Of a stretch of 64,000 bases of DNA, positions 26,293 through 34,921 are shown piece by piece. The stretch spans positions 62,001 through 126,000 of the forward strand of contig NZ_BSCT01000005.1 of assembly GCF_030159255.1 (NCBI RefSeq). Reading direction: 5' to 3'. The position numbers were made by a program, and so were the translations under genes. Origin of the DNA: Bradyrhizobium sp. SSBR45G (GTDB lineage Bacteria > Pseudomonadota > Alphaproteobacteria > Rhizobiales > Xanthobacteraceae). The notes under the pieces were generated by a model. It saw only the letters and a program-made list of their open reading frames with translations. It had not been told where the DNA came from and made no database searches. The first letter of the stretch is position 1. Every line of letters starts with the position of its first letter.

Positions 26293-27809
26293 CTCAGCTC
26301 TCCCTTCATCTTGAACGTGCGGCGTACATGCCGAAACGCCGTACCGACAAAGGCCGGCAGCAGAATCCCGATGGCAAAGGCCAGGCACAGCAGATAGGCC
26401 ATGCCGCCCGCAAACAGCCGCGGCAGCAGACCCGGCACGGCGTTCTGGATCGTCAGGCCGAGGATCACCATCAGCGCCGTCGGCAGCAGCGCGAGACCGA
26501 TCACCAACAGCAGCTTGCGCGCATCGCCGAGCACGAACACCACGCCCGATAGCAGAACGAGGCTGCGGATCGCTTCGCCGATCCCGAGCAGCTGCATGCC
26601 GGCGGCCGGCGACGGATCGAACAGCGGCACCAGCAGATTGAAACCCATGTTGGCGAGATAGGCCGACACGATGATCAGCGCCGCGACGCCGTTGCGGCCG
26701 GCGCCGTTGAGCAGGCGGATCAGGATCCAGCCGAGGGTCGCCGCCCACACGCCGCAGGCGATGCCCTTCAGGGCATGCGAGGTCAGCAGCAGCGCCTCGT
26801 CGCCGAAGGCGCCACGGAAGTAGATCAGACGCACGATGTCCGTCGAGAACACCAGCAGGAATGCCGACGCCGGCAGGGTCAGCGCGAGCAGCGGCCGCAG
26901 CAGCGCCTCGGTCTGCGCGCGCGGGTCGCCGGGTGCATGCTGCGACAGCACCGCCATGCCGAGCGGCTGGCTGATCAGCAGCAATGCGCTCTCGGTCAAC
27001 GATCGGGCGTAGTCGAGCGAGGCCACCGCGCCGGTCGTCAGGCGCGACGCTGTCAGACGTTCGATCCAGACATTGCCCTGCTCCGCCAATGGCAATGCGA
27101 GCAGAACGCGCAGCCGGTGGAAGAACTCGATGCCTTTGTCGACGACCATGCGGGCGGTCAGTCCGGCGAAGCTCAACTCGCCCTCGCGCCACAGCGAGAC
27201 CAGGCCCCAGGCCGCCAGGCCATTGAACGCGATCGTGAAGGCGCAGGCGAGCATGTAGGCGTCGCCGGTCAGCACCAGCAGACCGATGCCGCCGATCACG
27301 GCGACGTTCAGCAGGCTGGCGCGGACATTGGTCAGCCGCGTCCGTCCGAGCGCGATCTCGCCCGCCGCCAGCACGTTGAGAACGGCCGACGCCGGCATGC
27401 CGAACGCCATCATCCGCACGAAATGCAGGGTGAGCTCGCGCCCCTCCGTCGAGAAGCCGCCGACGACGGCGTTGACCCAGATTTCGCCGAGCAGCAGGAT
27501 GACCGCCATCACCACCGTGGAGACTGCTCCGATCACGATCGTCAGCGCACCAAGGCTGCGCGGCGCATCCGGGCGCTGCAGCGCCTCGCGGTGCATCGGG
27601 ATCATGATCGCCGGCACGCTCTCGTTCTGCAGGAACGCGAGCGGAATCAGCACGGCGGCCATGGCGGCGCGGAAGCCGTCGGCAATGACCGAGGCGCCGA
27701 GCACATGCGCCATCAGCACCTCGCGGCCGAAGCCGAGCATCTTGCTGGCGAGCGCGCCGCTGATCAGCAGCGCGCTGAAACGCCGGAGCGAAGGACCGGA
27801 GGCGCTCAT
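26289..27809 (-). CDS. MurJ/MviN-like lipid-linked glycan flippase
   Basis: A 506-residue protein with about 14 membrane helices. The N-terminus (LISGALASKMLGFGREVLMAHVLGASVIADGFRAAMA) carries the pattern of MurJ-family lipid II flippases. Its position in a polysaccharide locus suggests it moves the repeat unit rather than lipid II; MurJ-type proteins are used that way in several exopolysaccharide systems. It overlaps the polymerase gene upstream (ATGA) and the deacetylase downstream. The housekeeping murJ of the organism would be elsewhere. Confidence 0.85.
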   Translation of the reverse strand: MSASGPSLRRFSALLISGALASKMLGFGREVLMAHVLGASVIADGFRAAMAAVLIPLAFLQNESVPAIMIPMHREALQRPDAPRSLGALTIVIGAVSTVVMAVILLLGEIWVNAVVGGFSTEGRELTLHFVRMMAFGMPASAVLNVLAAGEIALGRTRLTNVRASLLNVAVIGGIGLLVLTGDAYMLACAFTIAFNGLAAWGLVSLWREGELSFAGLTARMVVDKGIEFFHRLRVLLALPLAEQGNVWIERLTASRLTTGAVASLDYARSLTESALLLISQPLGMAVLSQHAPGDPRAQTEALLRPLLALTLPASAFLLVFSTDIVRLIYFRGAFGDEALLLTSHALKGIACGVWAATLGWILIRLLNGAGRNGVAALIIVSAYLANMGFNLLVPLFDPSPAAGMQLLGIGEAIRSLVLLSGVVFVLGDARKLLLVIGLALLPTALMVILGLTIQNAVPGLLPRLFAGGMAYLLCLAFAIGILLPAFVGTAFRHVRRTFKMKGELS

Positions 27810-29185
27810 GCCGCATCCTCCGCCATGGGCGGTGGGACCAGCAGCGCCGCAAAGGTCCAGAACAGGAAGCCGTTCTCACCCGAGGTGATGTTGGCGAGCG
27901 GCAGTTGAACCAGCGCGCCGAGCGCCAGCGCGCCAACGATGACGGCCTCCGGCGATCGATCGGACAAGGCTGCAGCGAGGGCGTTGCCGATCGCCCAGAG
28001 CAGCGCCGCAAGGCAGAAGCCGCCGACGACGATGCCCATGGTCAGCCAGCAGGCGATGATCATGCCGTCGACCGGCATCGCACCGGCGGCGCCGACGTCG
28101 GTGATGGTGAAGCCGGTGCCGAACAGCGAACTGTCCGGCAGATTCCATAACGTCACGAATTCCTGCAGCCGCTCTTGCGCGCTGCCATCCTGCGTGCCCT
28201 CACCGAGCGAGGACAGGCGGTCCGCAACGACATCGCCGAACGGCGTCAAGGTCGCGGCCAGGATGACCGTCACAGCGAGGCTGACCAGAATCAGGCCGGC
28301 GCGGCGCCGCGTCTGCGCGAACAGCAGGCAGAACAGTAGCCCGAAGGCGAGCGAGATCCAGGCGGTGCGGTACATCGACAGCAGGAAGCCAAGGCCTGCC
28401 GGCAGCGCCAGCAGCAGCGCCGGCCAAGAGCGGCGGCCGAAGGCGATGAACAGCAGGCCCGTCGCCGTGAAGGTGGCGTAGACCGCGGGCGCGTTCATGG
28501 TGCTGAACGAGCGCACGCCATAGGGAACGGGCTGACCGATCGAAATGATCGGCGCGAATTCCATCCAGTAGCGATCCCAGTCCGGCGGATCGACATATTG
28601 ATAGATCGCGTAGAGACCGGTGACGGGCAGAATGATCACGAAGGCGGAGGTGGCGGCATCGATCAACTCACGGCGATCAGCGGTCAGCATCAGCACGGTC
28701 GCATAGAGCAGCGGCGCCAGCCATTTCAGCGGACCCGATGCGGCGTTGGTCCAGTCGGCCTGCGCAAGCGAGAGCAGACCTGCGTAGACGACGCAGACGG
28801 CAACGATGCCGAGCGGCCAGATCCAGCGTGCGGGCAGCTGCCGCTCGTCGAGCAGCCGCGGCAACGACAGCACCGGCGCGAGGATGGCGAACAGCGGGCC
28901 GATCAGCATCAGGCCGAGCTGATCATAGCCGGCAGAGAGATCGACGATGCGCCGCACGAACGGCGCGAAGCTGAACAGGATCAGCGCGGCCTGCAGATGC
29001 ACGGCCGGTCCCTGCCGCCATGCGTACCAGCCGACGCCGCCGCAGCCGAGCACGAACAGCGTGCGCGATGCGCCGCCGAGCACGCCGGCCGCGACGGCCG
29101 TCGCAGCCAGCACCAGGACCGCAGCCGCCCAGCCGGGGACATGCCAGTCCCGCTCGGCGGAGGCGGATGTGAGGATCGTGCTCAC
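27806..29185 (-). CDS. O-antigen ligase/polymerase family membrane protein (Wzy-type)
   Basis: A 459-residue protein with about 12 helices. The long periplasmic part includes YWMEFAPIISIGQPVPYGVRSFSTMNAPAVYATF, and the second half has FLLSMYRTAWISLAFG and LFGTGFT, the usual Wzy_C elements. It starts with GTG at 29185 in a GTGA overlap with the glycosyltransferase upstream. It probably polymerises the repeat unit of the second locus in the periplasm. Confidence 0.87.
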   Translation of the reverse strand: MSTILTSASAERDWHVPGWAAAVLVLAATAVAAGVLGGASRTLFVLGCGGVGWYAWRQGPAVHLQAALILFSFAPFVRRIVDLSAGYDQLGLMLIGPLFAILAPVLSLPRLLDERQLPARWIWPLGIVAVCVVYAGLLSLAQADWTNAASGPLKWLAPLLYATVLMLTADRRELIDAATSAFVIILPVTGLYAIYQYVDPPDWDRYWMEFAPIISIGQPVPYGVRSFSTMNAPAVYATFTATGLLFIAFGRRSWPALLLALPAGLGFLLSMYRTAWISLAFGLLFCLLFAQTRRRAGLILVSLAVTVILAATLTPFGDVVADRLSSLGEGTQDGSAQERLQEFVTLWNLPDSSLFGTGFTITDVGAAGAMPVDGMIIACWLTMGIVVGGFCLAALLWAIGNALAAALSDRSPEAVIVGALALGALVQLPLANITSGENGFLFWTFAALLVPPPMAEDAA

Positions 29186-30339
29186 ACCGCCGCTCCGGTC
29201 CGGACGTTGCGAATGAGGAGCCCGATCGAGTCGAGCATGCGCGCGAGGCTGTATTGCGTGCGAGCCCGGCGCGACGCGTAGTCGAGCTGCGGCTTGAGGA
29301 TGTCCGGCTCGGCGAGCACGGCGTCCAGAGCCTCAGCCAGTGCGCGCGCATCGCCGGGCGGCACCAGCATGCCGGCCCGGCCGTGCTCCAGGATATCAGG
29401 CGCGGCGCCCGCGTCCGTTGCAATGACAGGCACGCCGGCCAGCATCGCCTCGATCAGCGTGCGACCGAACGGTTCCGGATCGATCGATGGATGCACCATC
29501 GCATCGACGGCCTGCATCAGCAGCGGCACATCGCTGCGATGGCCGAGGAAGTGAACGCGATCGCCGAGGCCCAGCTCGGCAACCTGCCGCCGCAGCTCAG
29601 CGGCATAATCCTGCTCGCCGAACAGTGCATCGCCGACGATGATGCAGTGGGCGCTCGGCAATCTGGCCAGGGCCTCGATCAGGACATGCTGGCCCTTCCA
29701 GCGCGCGAGCCGGCTGAATACGCCGACCAGCGGCCCCGGCGGCAGGCCGAGTCGTTGCCGCAGTTCCTGCCGCGACGCCGGCACGGGCTCGATGGCAAGC
29801 CCGTTGGGCACGACCTCGACGAGAGAGCGCCGGCCGCCGGCCTCGATGAAAGCCGCAGCCGCCGCTTCCGACGGAACGATGACCTTCGCGGCGAATCGAT
29901 TGGCGAGAAACACCTGTGTCCGGCGCTGCAGCGCGCCGAAATGAGCCGGGCTTATGATGTCGTGCAGATGCCAGATCAGCGGCTTGCGCGCGGCGAGATT
30001 GGCGATCGCGGCGAGCACGAAAGCCTTCTGCGAATTCGCATAGACGACGTCGTGCCTGCGCGCGATACGCGCGAGCTCTGCGGTAATCGCGGCCAGGCCA
30101 CCGGCAAGCGGCAGCGCCTTGAGCCACGAACTGTCGCGTCGGAATCGTGACAGGCCGAGGCCCCAGTGCGACGTGATGACCGACAGCCCGCGCTCGGCCA
30201 GCGCCTTGGCGAGCGGCCCGCGCTCGAACAGGAAGGCCGATGATTCGGTGCGCCCCTGCACGACGTCGAGCAGGATCAGCTCGGCACCGCCGATCTGTCC
30301 TGTATGATCAACGAACAGGACGCGTTCGCGCGACATCAT
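29182..30339 (-). CDS. glycosyltransferase, GT4 family
   Basis: A 385-residue GT-B enzyme. The N-terminal loop VDHTGQIGGAELILLDV matches GT4 exopolysaccharide transferases; the C-terminal domain has VGVFSRLARWKGQHVLIEAL and the PEPFGRTLIEAMLAGVPVIAT motif with the E-x7-E pair. ATG at 30339 overlaps the TGA of the Wzc-like gene as ATGA, and the stop overlaps the next GTG. It adds a sugar at the cytoplasmic face; the specificity is unknown. Confidence 0.91.
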   Translation of the reverse strand: MMSRERVLFVDHTGQIGGAELILLDVVQGRTESSAFLFERGPLAKALAERGLSVITSHWGLGLSRFRRDSSWLKALPLAGGLAAITAELARIARRHDVVYANSQKAFVLAAIANLAARKPLIWHLHDIISPAHFGALQRRTQVFLANRFAAKVIVPSEAAAAAFIEAGGRRSLVEVVPNGLAIEPVPASRQELRQRLGLPPGPLVGVFSRLARWKGQHVLIEALARLPSAHCIIVGDALFGEQDYAAELRRQVAELGLGDRVHFLGHRSDVPLLMQAVDAMVHPSIDPEPFGRTLIEAMLAGVPVIATDAGAAPDILEHGRAGMLVPPGDARALAEALDAVLAEPDILKPQLDYASRRARTQYSLARMLDSIGLLIRNVRTGAAV

Positions 30340-32606
30340 CCGGCCTCGGCGTAGGCTGCTGCCGAAGCGACCTGCGGCTGAGGCATCACGTGCCGCTCGG
30401 ACTCGGTCATCGTCACGACGATGCCGACATCGCCGGCGCCAAGCGCCCTGCTGCGGTTCACCGTGGTGACTGCCGGCTCGATCAGCGACCGGTCGCTGCG
30501 CACGCACACGACGGCCCAGTCGATGCCCGCGAGGAAATCATTCCTGGCCGGCAGCGGCGTGTCGATCAGGATAACGTCGTAGTCATCGAGACCCGCCAGC
30601 AGCGCGTCGAGATTGATCGCTTCGAGAATATCGCCAACCGGACCGGTCGCCGCGCCGGCCGGCAGCACGTCCAGATGCGCGTGTTCCGTGTTCAGAACAT
30701 CGTCACGCAGCGGCGTGCCGTGCTCGAGCGCGCGCAGCCATCCGCGGTGCGGCGGCAGGGCCATCACCTGCGCGAAGATCGGATGCGCTAGGTCGCATTC
30801 GACGAGCAGCACGCGGGATCCGGCGGCGGCGAGATGTTCGGCCAGCGCGCAGACGGTCGTCGTCTTGCCGTCACCCGACTCGGGCGAGGTCACGGCGATA
30901 CGCTGCGGCCGCGTCGCCTGATCAACACCGAGCTCATGAACGAGATCGTGCAGTGTCTGCTGAAACTCGCCGTCCTCCGACGCGAGGCGCAACACCTGCG
31001 GGATCGCGAGCGGCTGATAGCCCTGCAGGATGGCGCCGAGCGCCGACATCTGCCGCAGCGTCTTCAGGCGCGGCAGGCAGGCGAGGATCGAGACATCCGC
31101 AACACTCGGCAGATGAGATTTCCGTTCGGGCGGCGATGGCATTTCGATCGGCACGATCGACGGTTCGGCCTGCTCCGGCAAATCGGGAACGCTCGGCGGC
31201 GCAGCATCGACTGACGCAACGACCTCGCTGCTGACCGGCTTCGGCATGTCCGGCGCGGATTTGGGAGTCGTACGCAGGCGCGCGAACTGGTCGGCGAGAA
31301 GAGCGGCCGCGACTCCGAAGATGACGGCGAGCGTCAATCCAGCAGCCAGGAACGGGATCTTCTTCGGGAAGAACGGCTTGCTCGGCAGCTCGGCGAGGCT
31401 GACGAGGCGCGTGCTGCCGCGCAGGACGCGCCGGTCGGTCTCGAGCTCGCTCGCCTTCTTGTAGAGCTCGGCATATTGCTGGCGCTTGATCTCGGTGTCG
31501 CGCACCATGCTCTCGATCGACGCCTCGTCCAGCGTGGCCGAGCCGGCCTCCGCCTTGGCGGTGTCCATCTGCTTCTTGAGCGCGTTCACCAGCGCGGTGT
31601 TGGCATCGAAGGTCTTCTGCGCGCTCGCCGCGATCGACTGCATCTCATCGACCAGCCGTTGCTGGATGATCGCCTGCTCGCGCGTCAGCGCCAGGATCGA
31701 GGGATGTTTCGGCCCGAGCACACCCGCGGCGCTGGCAAGCTGTGCGCTGACCGTGGTGAGCTGCTGCTTGAGATCGGCGATCGTCCGGCTCTGCAGCACC
31801 GACGGCGCGTCGGTCGGCCCACGCTCCTGCTCTGACTTGATCTCCTGCAGCCGCGCCGCGGCATCGGCGCGCGCGGCCTCCGCCTGCGACAGCTGCTGGC
31901 CGATGCTGGTGAGCCGCTCGGAGGAGATCGGCGCATTGGCGCCACGCATCAGGCCCTTGGTACGGCGGAACTTCTGGATCTTGTCGTCGGCCTCGCGCAG
32001 CTGCTGGTCGAGCTGCTTCAATTCCTGCCACAGCCAGGAGCTCGCGACCTCGCGGCTGTTGGCGCCTTCGGTGCGCTGGTCCTCGAGAAAGGTCTGCGTC
32101 AGCGCGTTGGCGAGCGTCTGCGCGACCTCGGGACTGCTCGACTGGTAGGAAATGTTGATGACGCGCGAACGCCCCGCCGAGGCGACGCTGAAGCGGCCGT
32201 CGACATGATCGATGAACGCACCGACGTCGGTCTTGAGCCGCTGGCACGCCTCCGCTGACCCGAGCAGGCGGCCACGCTGGCATTCGCCGACCACGGCGTC
32301 GACGACGCCCGGCGACGACATGATCTGGCGCAGCAGGCGCGGCGAGCGGATCACCAGCAGCTGGCTTTCCATGTCGGCGGGATCGCCGACCTTCTGCGCC
32401 CACGCCGCCGAGGTGTTGGCGCCGGGCTCCTGCTCGGCGATGATCACCGACGCCGTGGCGAGATAGCGCACCGGCAGCACGACGAGCGCGACCACGGCGA
32501 GCGCGAGCACCGCGCCGGCCACGAGGGCGAACACGCCACGGCGGCGCCAGATCCGGGCGACGGCGTCAAAGCCCGACAACGCCTCGTTGAGAGCCGCCTG
32601 CCTCAT
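30336..32606 (-). CDS. Wzc-like polysaccharide co-polymerase with degenerate kinase domain
   Basis: A 756-residue protein with a Wzz domain, two membrane helices (VFALVAGAVLALAVVALVVL and FLAAGLTLAVIFGVAAALLA) and a long coiled coil between them. The C-terminal P-loop domain keeps Walker A (SPESGDGKTTT, near residue 575) and Walker B (VILIDTPLP). However, the Walker A' element reads LLVECDLAHP, without the first Asp and the Arg of BY-kinases, and the tail has one Tyr instead of a cluster. It probably controls chain length but is unlikely to autophosphorylate as Wzc does. ATG at 32606 was preferred to a GTG 18 bases upstream. Confidence 0.88.
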   Translation of the reverse strand: MRQAALNEALSGFDAVARIWRRRGVFALVAGAVLALAVVALVVLPVRYLATASVIIAEQEPGANTSAAWAQKVGDPADMESQLLVIRSPRLLRQIMSSPGVVDAVVGECQRGRLLGSAEACQRLKTDVGAFIDHVDGRFSVASAGRSRVINISYQSSSPEVAQTLANALTQTFLEDQRTEGANSREVASSWLWQELKQLDQQLREADDKIQKFRRTKGLMRGANAPISSERLTSIGQQLSQAEAARADAAARLQEIKSEQERGPTDAPSVLQSRTIADLKQQLTTVSAQLASAAGVLGPKHPSILALTREQAIIQQRLVDEMQSIAASAQKTFDANTALVNALKKQMDTAKAEAGSATLDEASIESMVRDTEIKRQQYAELYKKASELETDRRVLRGSTRLVSLAELPSKPFFPKKIPFLAAGLTLAVIFGVAAALLADQFARLRTTPKSAPDMPKPVSSEVVASVDAAPPSVPDLPEQAEPSIVPIEMPSPPERKSHLPSVADVSILACLPRLKTLRQMSALGAILQGYQPLAIPQVLRLASEDGEFQQTLHDLVHELGVDQATRPQRIAVTSPESGDGKTTTVCALAEHLAAAGSRVLLVECDLAHPIFAQVMALPPHRGWLRALEHGTPLRDDVLNTEHAHLDVLPAGAATGPVGDILEAINLDALLAGLDDYDVILIDTPLPARNDFLAGIDWAVVCVRSDRSLIEPAVTTVNRSRALGAGDVGIVVTMTESERHVMPQPQVASAAAYAEAG

Positions 32607-32633
32607 GATCTGCACTCGCACCACATACCAACG

Positions 32634-33788
32634 CTACGCAATCAAACGTGTCGCCCGGCCCTGATGGCCGGCGCGGAAATGCTCGAGCTCCTCGTTGACC
32701 GCCGCGACGAACTGGCTGCGGAAACGATCGGCCGAGAAGAAGCCGGCGCGCTGGCGGCAATCGAGCCGCGAGATCGACTTCTCCCTGGCCACGAACCCAC
32801 GGACGCAGGCCGCGATCGCCTCGGGCTCGGGGGAGTCGAAGAACATGCCGGTCGGCCGCGGTCCGGTGGTGAGGATCGATTCGCGCGCACCGCCACGGCC
32901 GAGCGCCAGCACCGGCGCGCCTTCCGACTGCGCCTCCACCGGGATGATGCCGAAATCCTCTTCCGCCGCGAACACGAAGGCGCGTGCGGTGGTCATGAGA
33001 TCCCGCAACTGCTTGTCGGGCACGAAGCCGGCGAACCTGACGTTCGGCCCCGCGATCGATTTCAGCCGCGCCGCCTCGGGGCCGTCGCCGGCCACGACGA
33101 GTTCGAGGTCGGGCATGGTGTTGAAGGCGCGGACGATCGGCTCGATGCGCTTGTAGGGCACCAGCCGGCTCGCCGCGAGGAAGTGGTTGCCCACGGGAAG
33201 GATCGCATCGCGCTGCGCGATCGTCACCGGCGGATAGATCACCTTGGCGTCGCGGCCGTAGATCTTCTTGATGCGGCGGGCGACGAACTGCGAGTTGGTG
33301 AAGATCGCGTCGGGACCATGCGCGGTGCGCGCGTCCCAGATCCGCATCTTGTGCAGCAGGGCGCGGGCGATCAGGCCCTTGATGCCGGTCGCGTAGCCGC
33401 TCTCCTGCAGATACTGGTGCTGCAGGTCCCAGGCATAGCGCATCGGCGAATGCACATAGGCGACGTGCAGTTGCTCCGGTCCGGTCAAAACGCCCTTGGC
33501 CACCGCGCAGCTCGACGAGATCACGAGATCATAGCTCGATAGATCGAGCTGCTCGATCGCGAGCGGCATCAGCGGCAGATAGGAGCGGTGATACTTCCGC
33601 AACAGCGGCATCTTCTGCAGGAAGCTCGTGTGCGACGTCTCGAAACCGAGCTTGGCGCGGTCCTCGGGACGCAGCAGGTCGAACAGCGTGAAGACATCGG
33701 CGCCCGGGTAGCAGCGCAGGATCTCCTGTAGCACCTTCTCGGCACCGCCGAGAACGTAAAGCCAATCGTGGACGATCGCGACGCGCAT
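32634..33788 (-). CDS. glycosyltransferase, GT4 family, WbaZ-like
   Basis: A 384-residue GT-B enzyme. The N-terminus (MRVAIVHDWLYVLGGAEKVL) is typical of WbaZ-like mannosyltransferases of polysaccharide loci, followed by HSPMRYAWD, FTNSQFVARRIKKIYGRD and, at the C-terminus, EEDFGIIPVEAQSEGAPVLALG. ATG at 33788 has a strong GGGAGAG leader five bases away; longer frames upstream lack coding signs. It is the first gene of the second locus. Mannose as donor would be a guess. Confidence 0.91.
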   Translation of the reverse strand: MRVAIVHDWLYVLGGAEKVLQEILRCYPGADVFTLFDLLRPEDRAKLGFETSHTSFLQKMPLLRKYHRSYLPLMPLAIEQLDLSSYDLVISSSCAVAKGVLTGPEQLHVAYVHSPMRYAWDLQHQYLQESGYATGIKGLIARALLHKMRIWDARTAHGPDAIFTNSQFVARRIKKIYGRDAKVIYPPVTIAQRDAILPVGNHFLAASRLVPYKRIEPIVRAFNTMPDLELVVAGDGPEAARLKSIAGPNVRFAGFVPDKQLRDLMTTARAFVFAAEEDFGIIPVEAQSEGAPVLALGRGGARESILTTGPRPTGMFFDSPEPEAIAACVRGFVAREKSISRLDCRQRAGFFSADRFRSQFVAAVNEELEHFRAGHQGRATRLIA

Positions 33789-34159
33789 CGCACTCTCCCA
33801 AGTCCCGGGGTATTTGAACAAACCCTTAAGGGAGGTGTTCACGCGCACAAACCCAATCCTAAACTTTGAGTTAATCGCCCTTGCTCTCCGATCCGTCGAA
33901 TCCACTGCGATCAGTTAGGGATCAGTTAAGGATCTGCCAGCCGCACCGCGTCTCATGTTGCGACATGCGTGTGCCGGACCAGAACGCGAAACGAGGCCAT
34001 GGTCCCGCTTCGGCACACTGGGACACCCTAGGCCGTCTTGCTTAACAGGCCCTTGCCGCGCACAACGCCCGCGCGCATAGCGCCATGCGTGGCATCGGCC
34101 GCGACGACGCGCCGCGGCGCTTCGTTAACGTCCTCGAGCCGCACGCGATCGTGATCGCG
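33789..34159. other. 371-base gap, probable promoter of the second polysaccharide locus
   Basis: No gene is supported. The part next to 33788 is AT-rich for this genome (TTAAGGG, AAACTTTGAGTTAATC near 33860) and is the likely promoter for the minus-strand locus. At the far end an eight-base palindrome (ACGCGATC, two bases, GATCGCGT at 34143-34160) touches the stop of the DUF2848 gene and may end its transcript, though no T tract follows. Confidence 0.45.
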
Positions 34160-34852
34160 TTACCCCGCGATGCCGAGCTGCGCGACCTGATAGCCGTGGC
34201 GGATGACGCGGTTCAGCACCGGATCGGCGAGCTCGAACTCGAAGCGGTCGGCGGGGCGGATGCCGCCCTTCGCGGCGAAGGTGCCGCCGAACATCGCTGT
34301 GCCCTCGGGCAGGCCGGCCTCGCCGTAGCGTCGCGCGATCAGGTCGAACGGTGCCAGCATGCCGCTCAGCGCGCCCTCCTGATACAGCACGCGCTCGCCG
34401 TTGATCGTCGCATAGGCGCGCAGCATCAGCTTGTCCCAATGCGCGGCGACGTCGTCGACCAGCCACAGCTCCGGCGCCACCGGCTTGTCGCACATCTGCT
34501 TCGACACGGTGATATTGTAGGTCTCGACCTTGCGGTCGGTATGGTCGGAGCCGACGCCGACGAACAGCTTGCCGCCCGATTGCACCAGCACGAACTCGAC
34601 CTCGCCGGAGGACTCCCCGCCGCTGACCTCGATGGTGTCAGATGTCGTCAGCCGGCTGGCCGCGACCTCGTAATAGATCGGCGTCGTCGCCGGGCGGGGA
34701 ATGCCGAGCTCTTCCAATTCGGCGATGTGCTTGTCGCGCGCGACCGGATCGCGCCCGGTCCAGCCGGCGATGACGAGCCGGTTCAGCATGACCTGCTGCC
34801 GCGCCGCCGTGCCGTCTGCGTGAACCAGGAAATCGATCGCCGTGCCGCTCAT
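34160..34852 (-). CDS. DUF2848 family protein
   Basis: A 230-residue protein that matches the DUF2848 family by its length and conserved blocks (NRLVIAGWTGRD near the start, VGSDHTDRKVE, CDKPVAPELWLVDDV, GTAMFGGTFAAKGGIRPA). The fold is thought to be related to fumarylacetoacetase-like hydrolases, but no reaction is known. It is a single gene between the second polysaccharide locus and the DUF3422 gene on the same strand, 69 bases apart. Start ATG at 34852. Confidence 0.87.
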   Translation of the reverse strand: MSGTAIDFLVHADGTAARQQVMLNRLVIAGWTGRDPVARDKHIAELEELGIPRPATTPIYYEVAASRLTTSDTIEVSGGESSGEVEFVLVQSGGKLFVGVGSDHTDRKVETYNITVSKQMCDKPVAPELWLVDDVAAHWDKLMLRAYATINGERVLYQEGALSGMLAPFDLIARRYGEAGLPEGTAMFGGTFAAKGGIRPADRFEFELADPVLNRVIRHGYQVAQLGIAG

Positions 34853-34921
34853 CGTCTCATTGCCCTTTCATGATCAGCACGCCGCTTAGCCGCCCCGCCG
34901 CCCGCTGGCAAGCGGCGCGCG

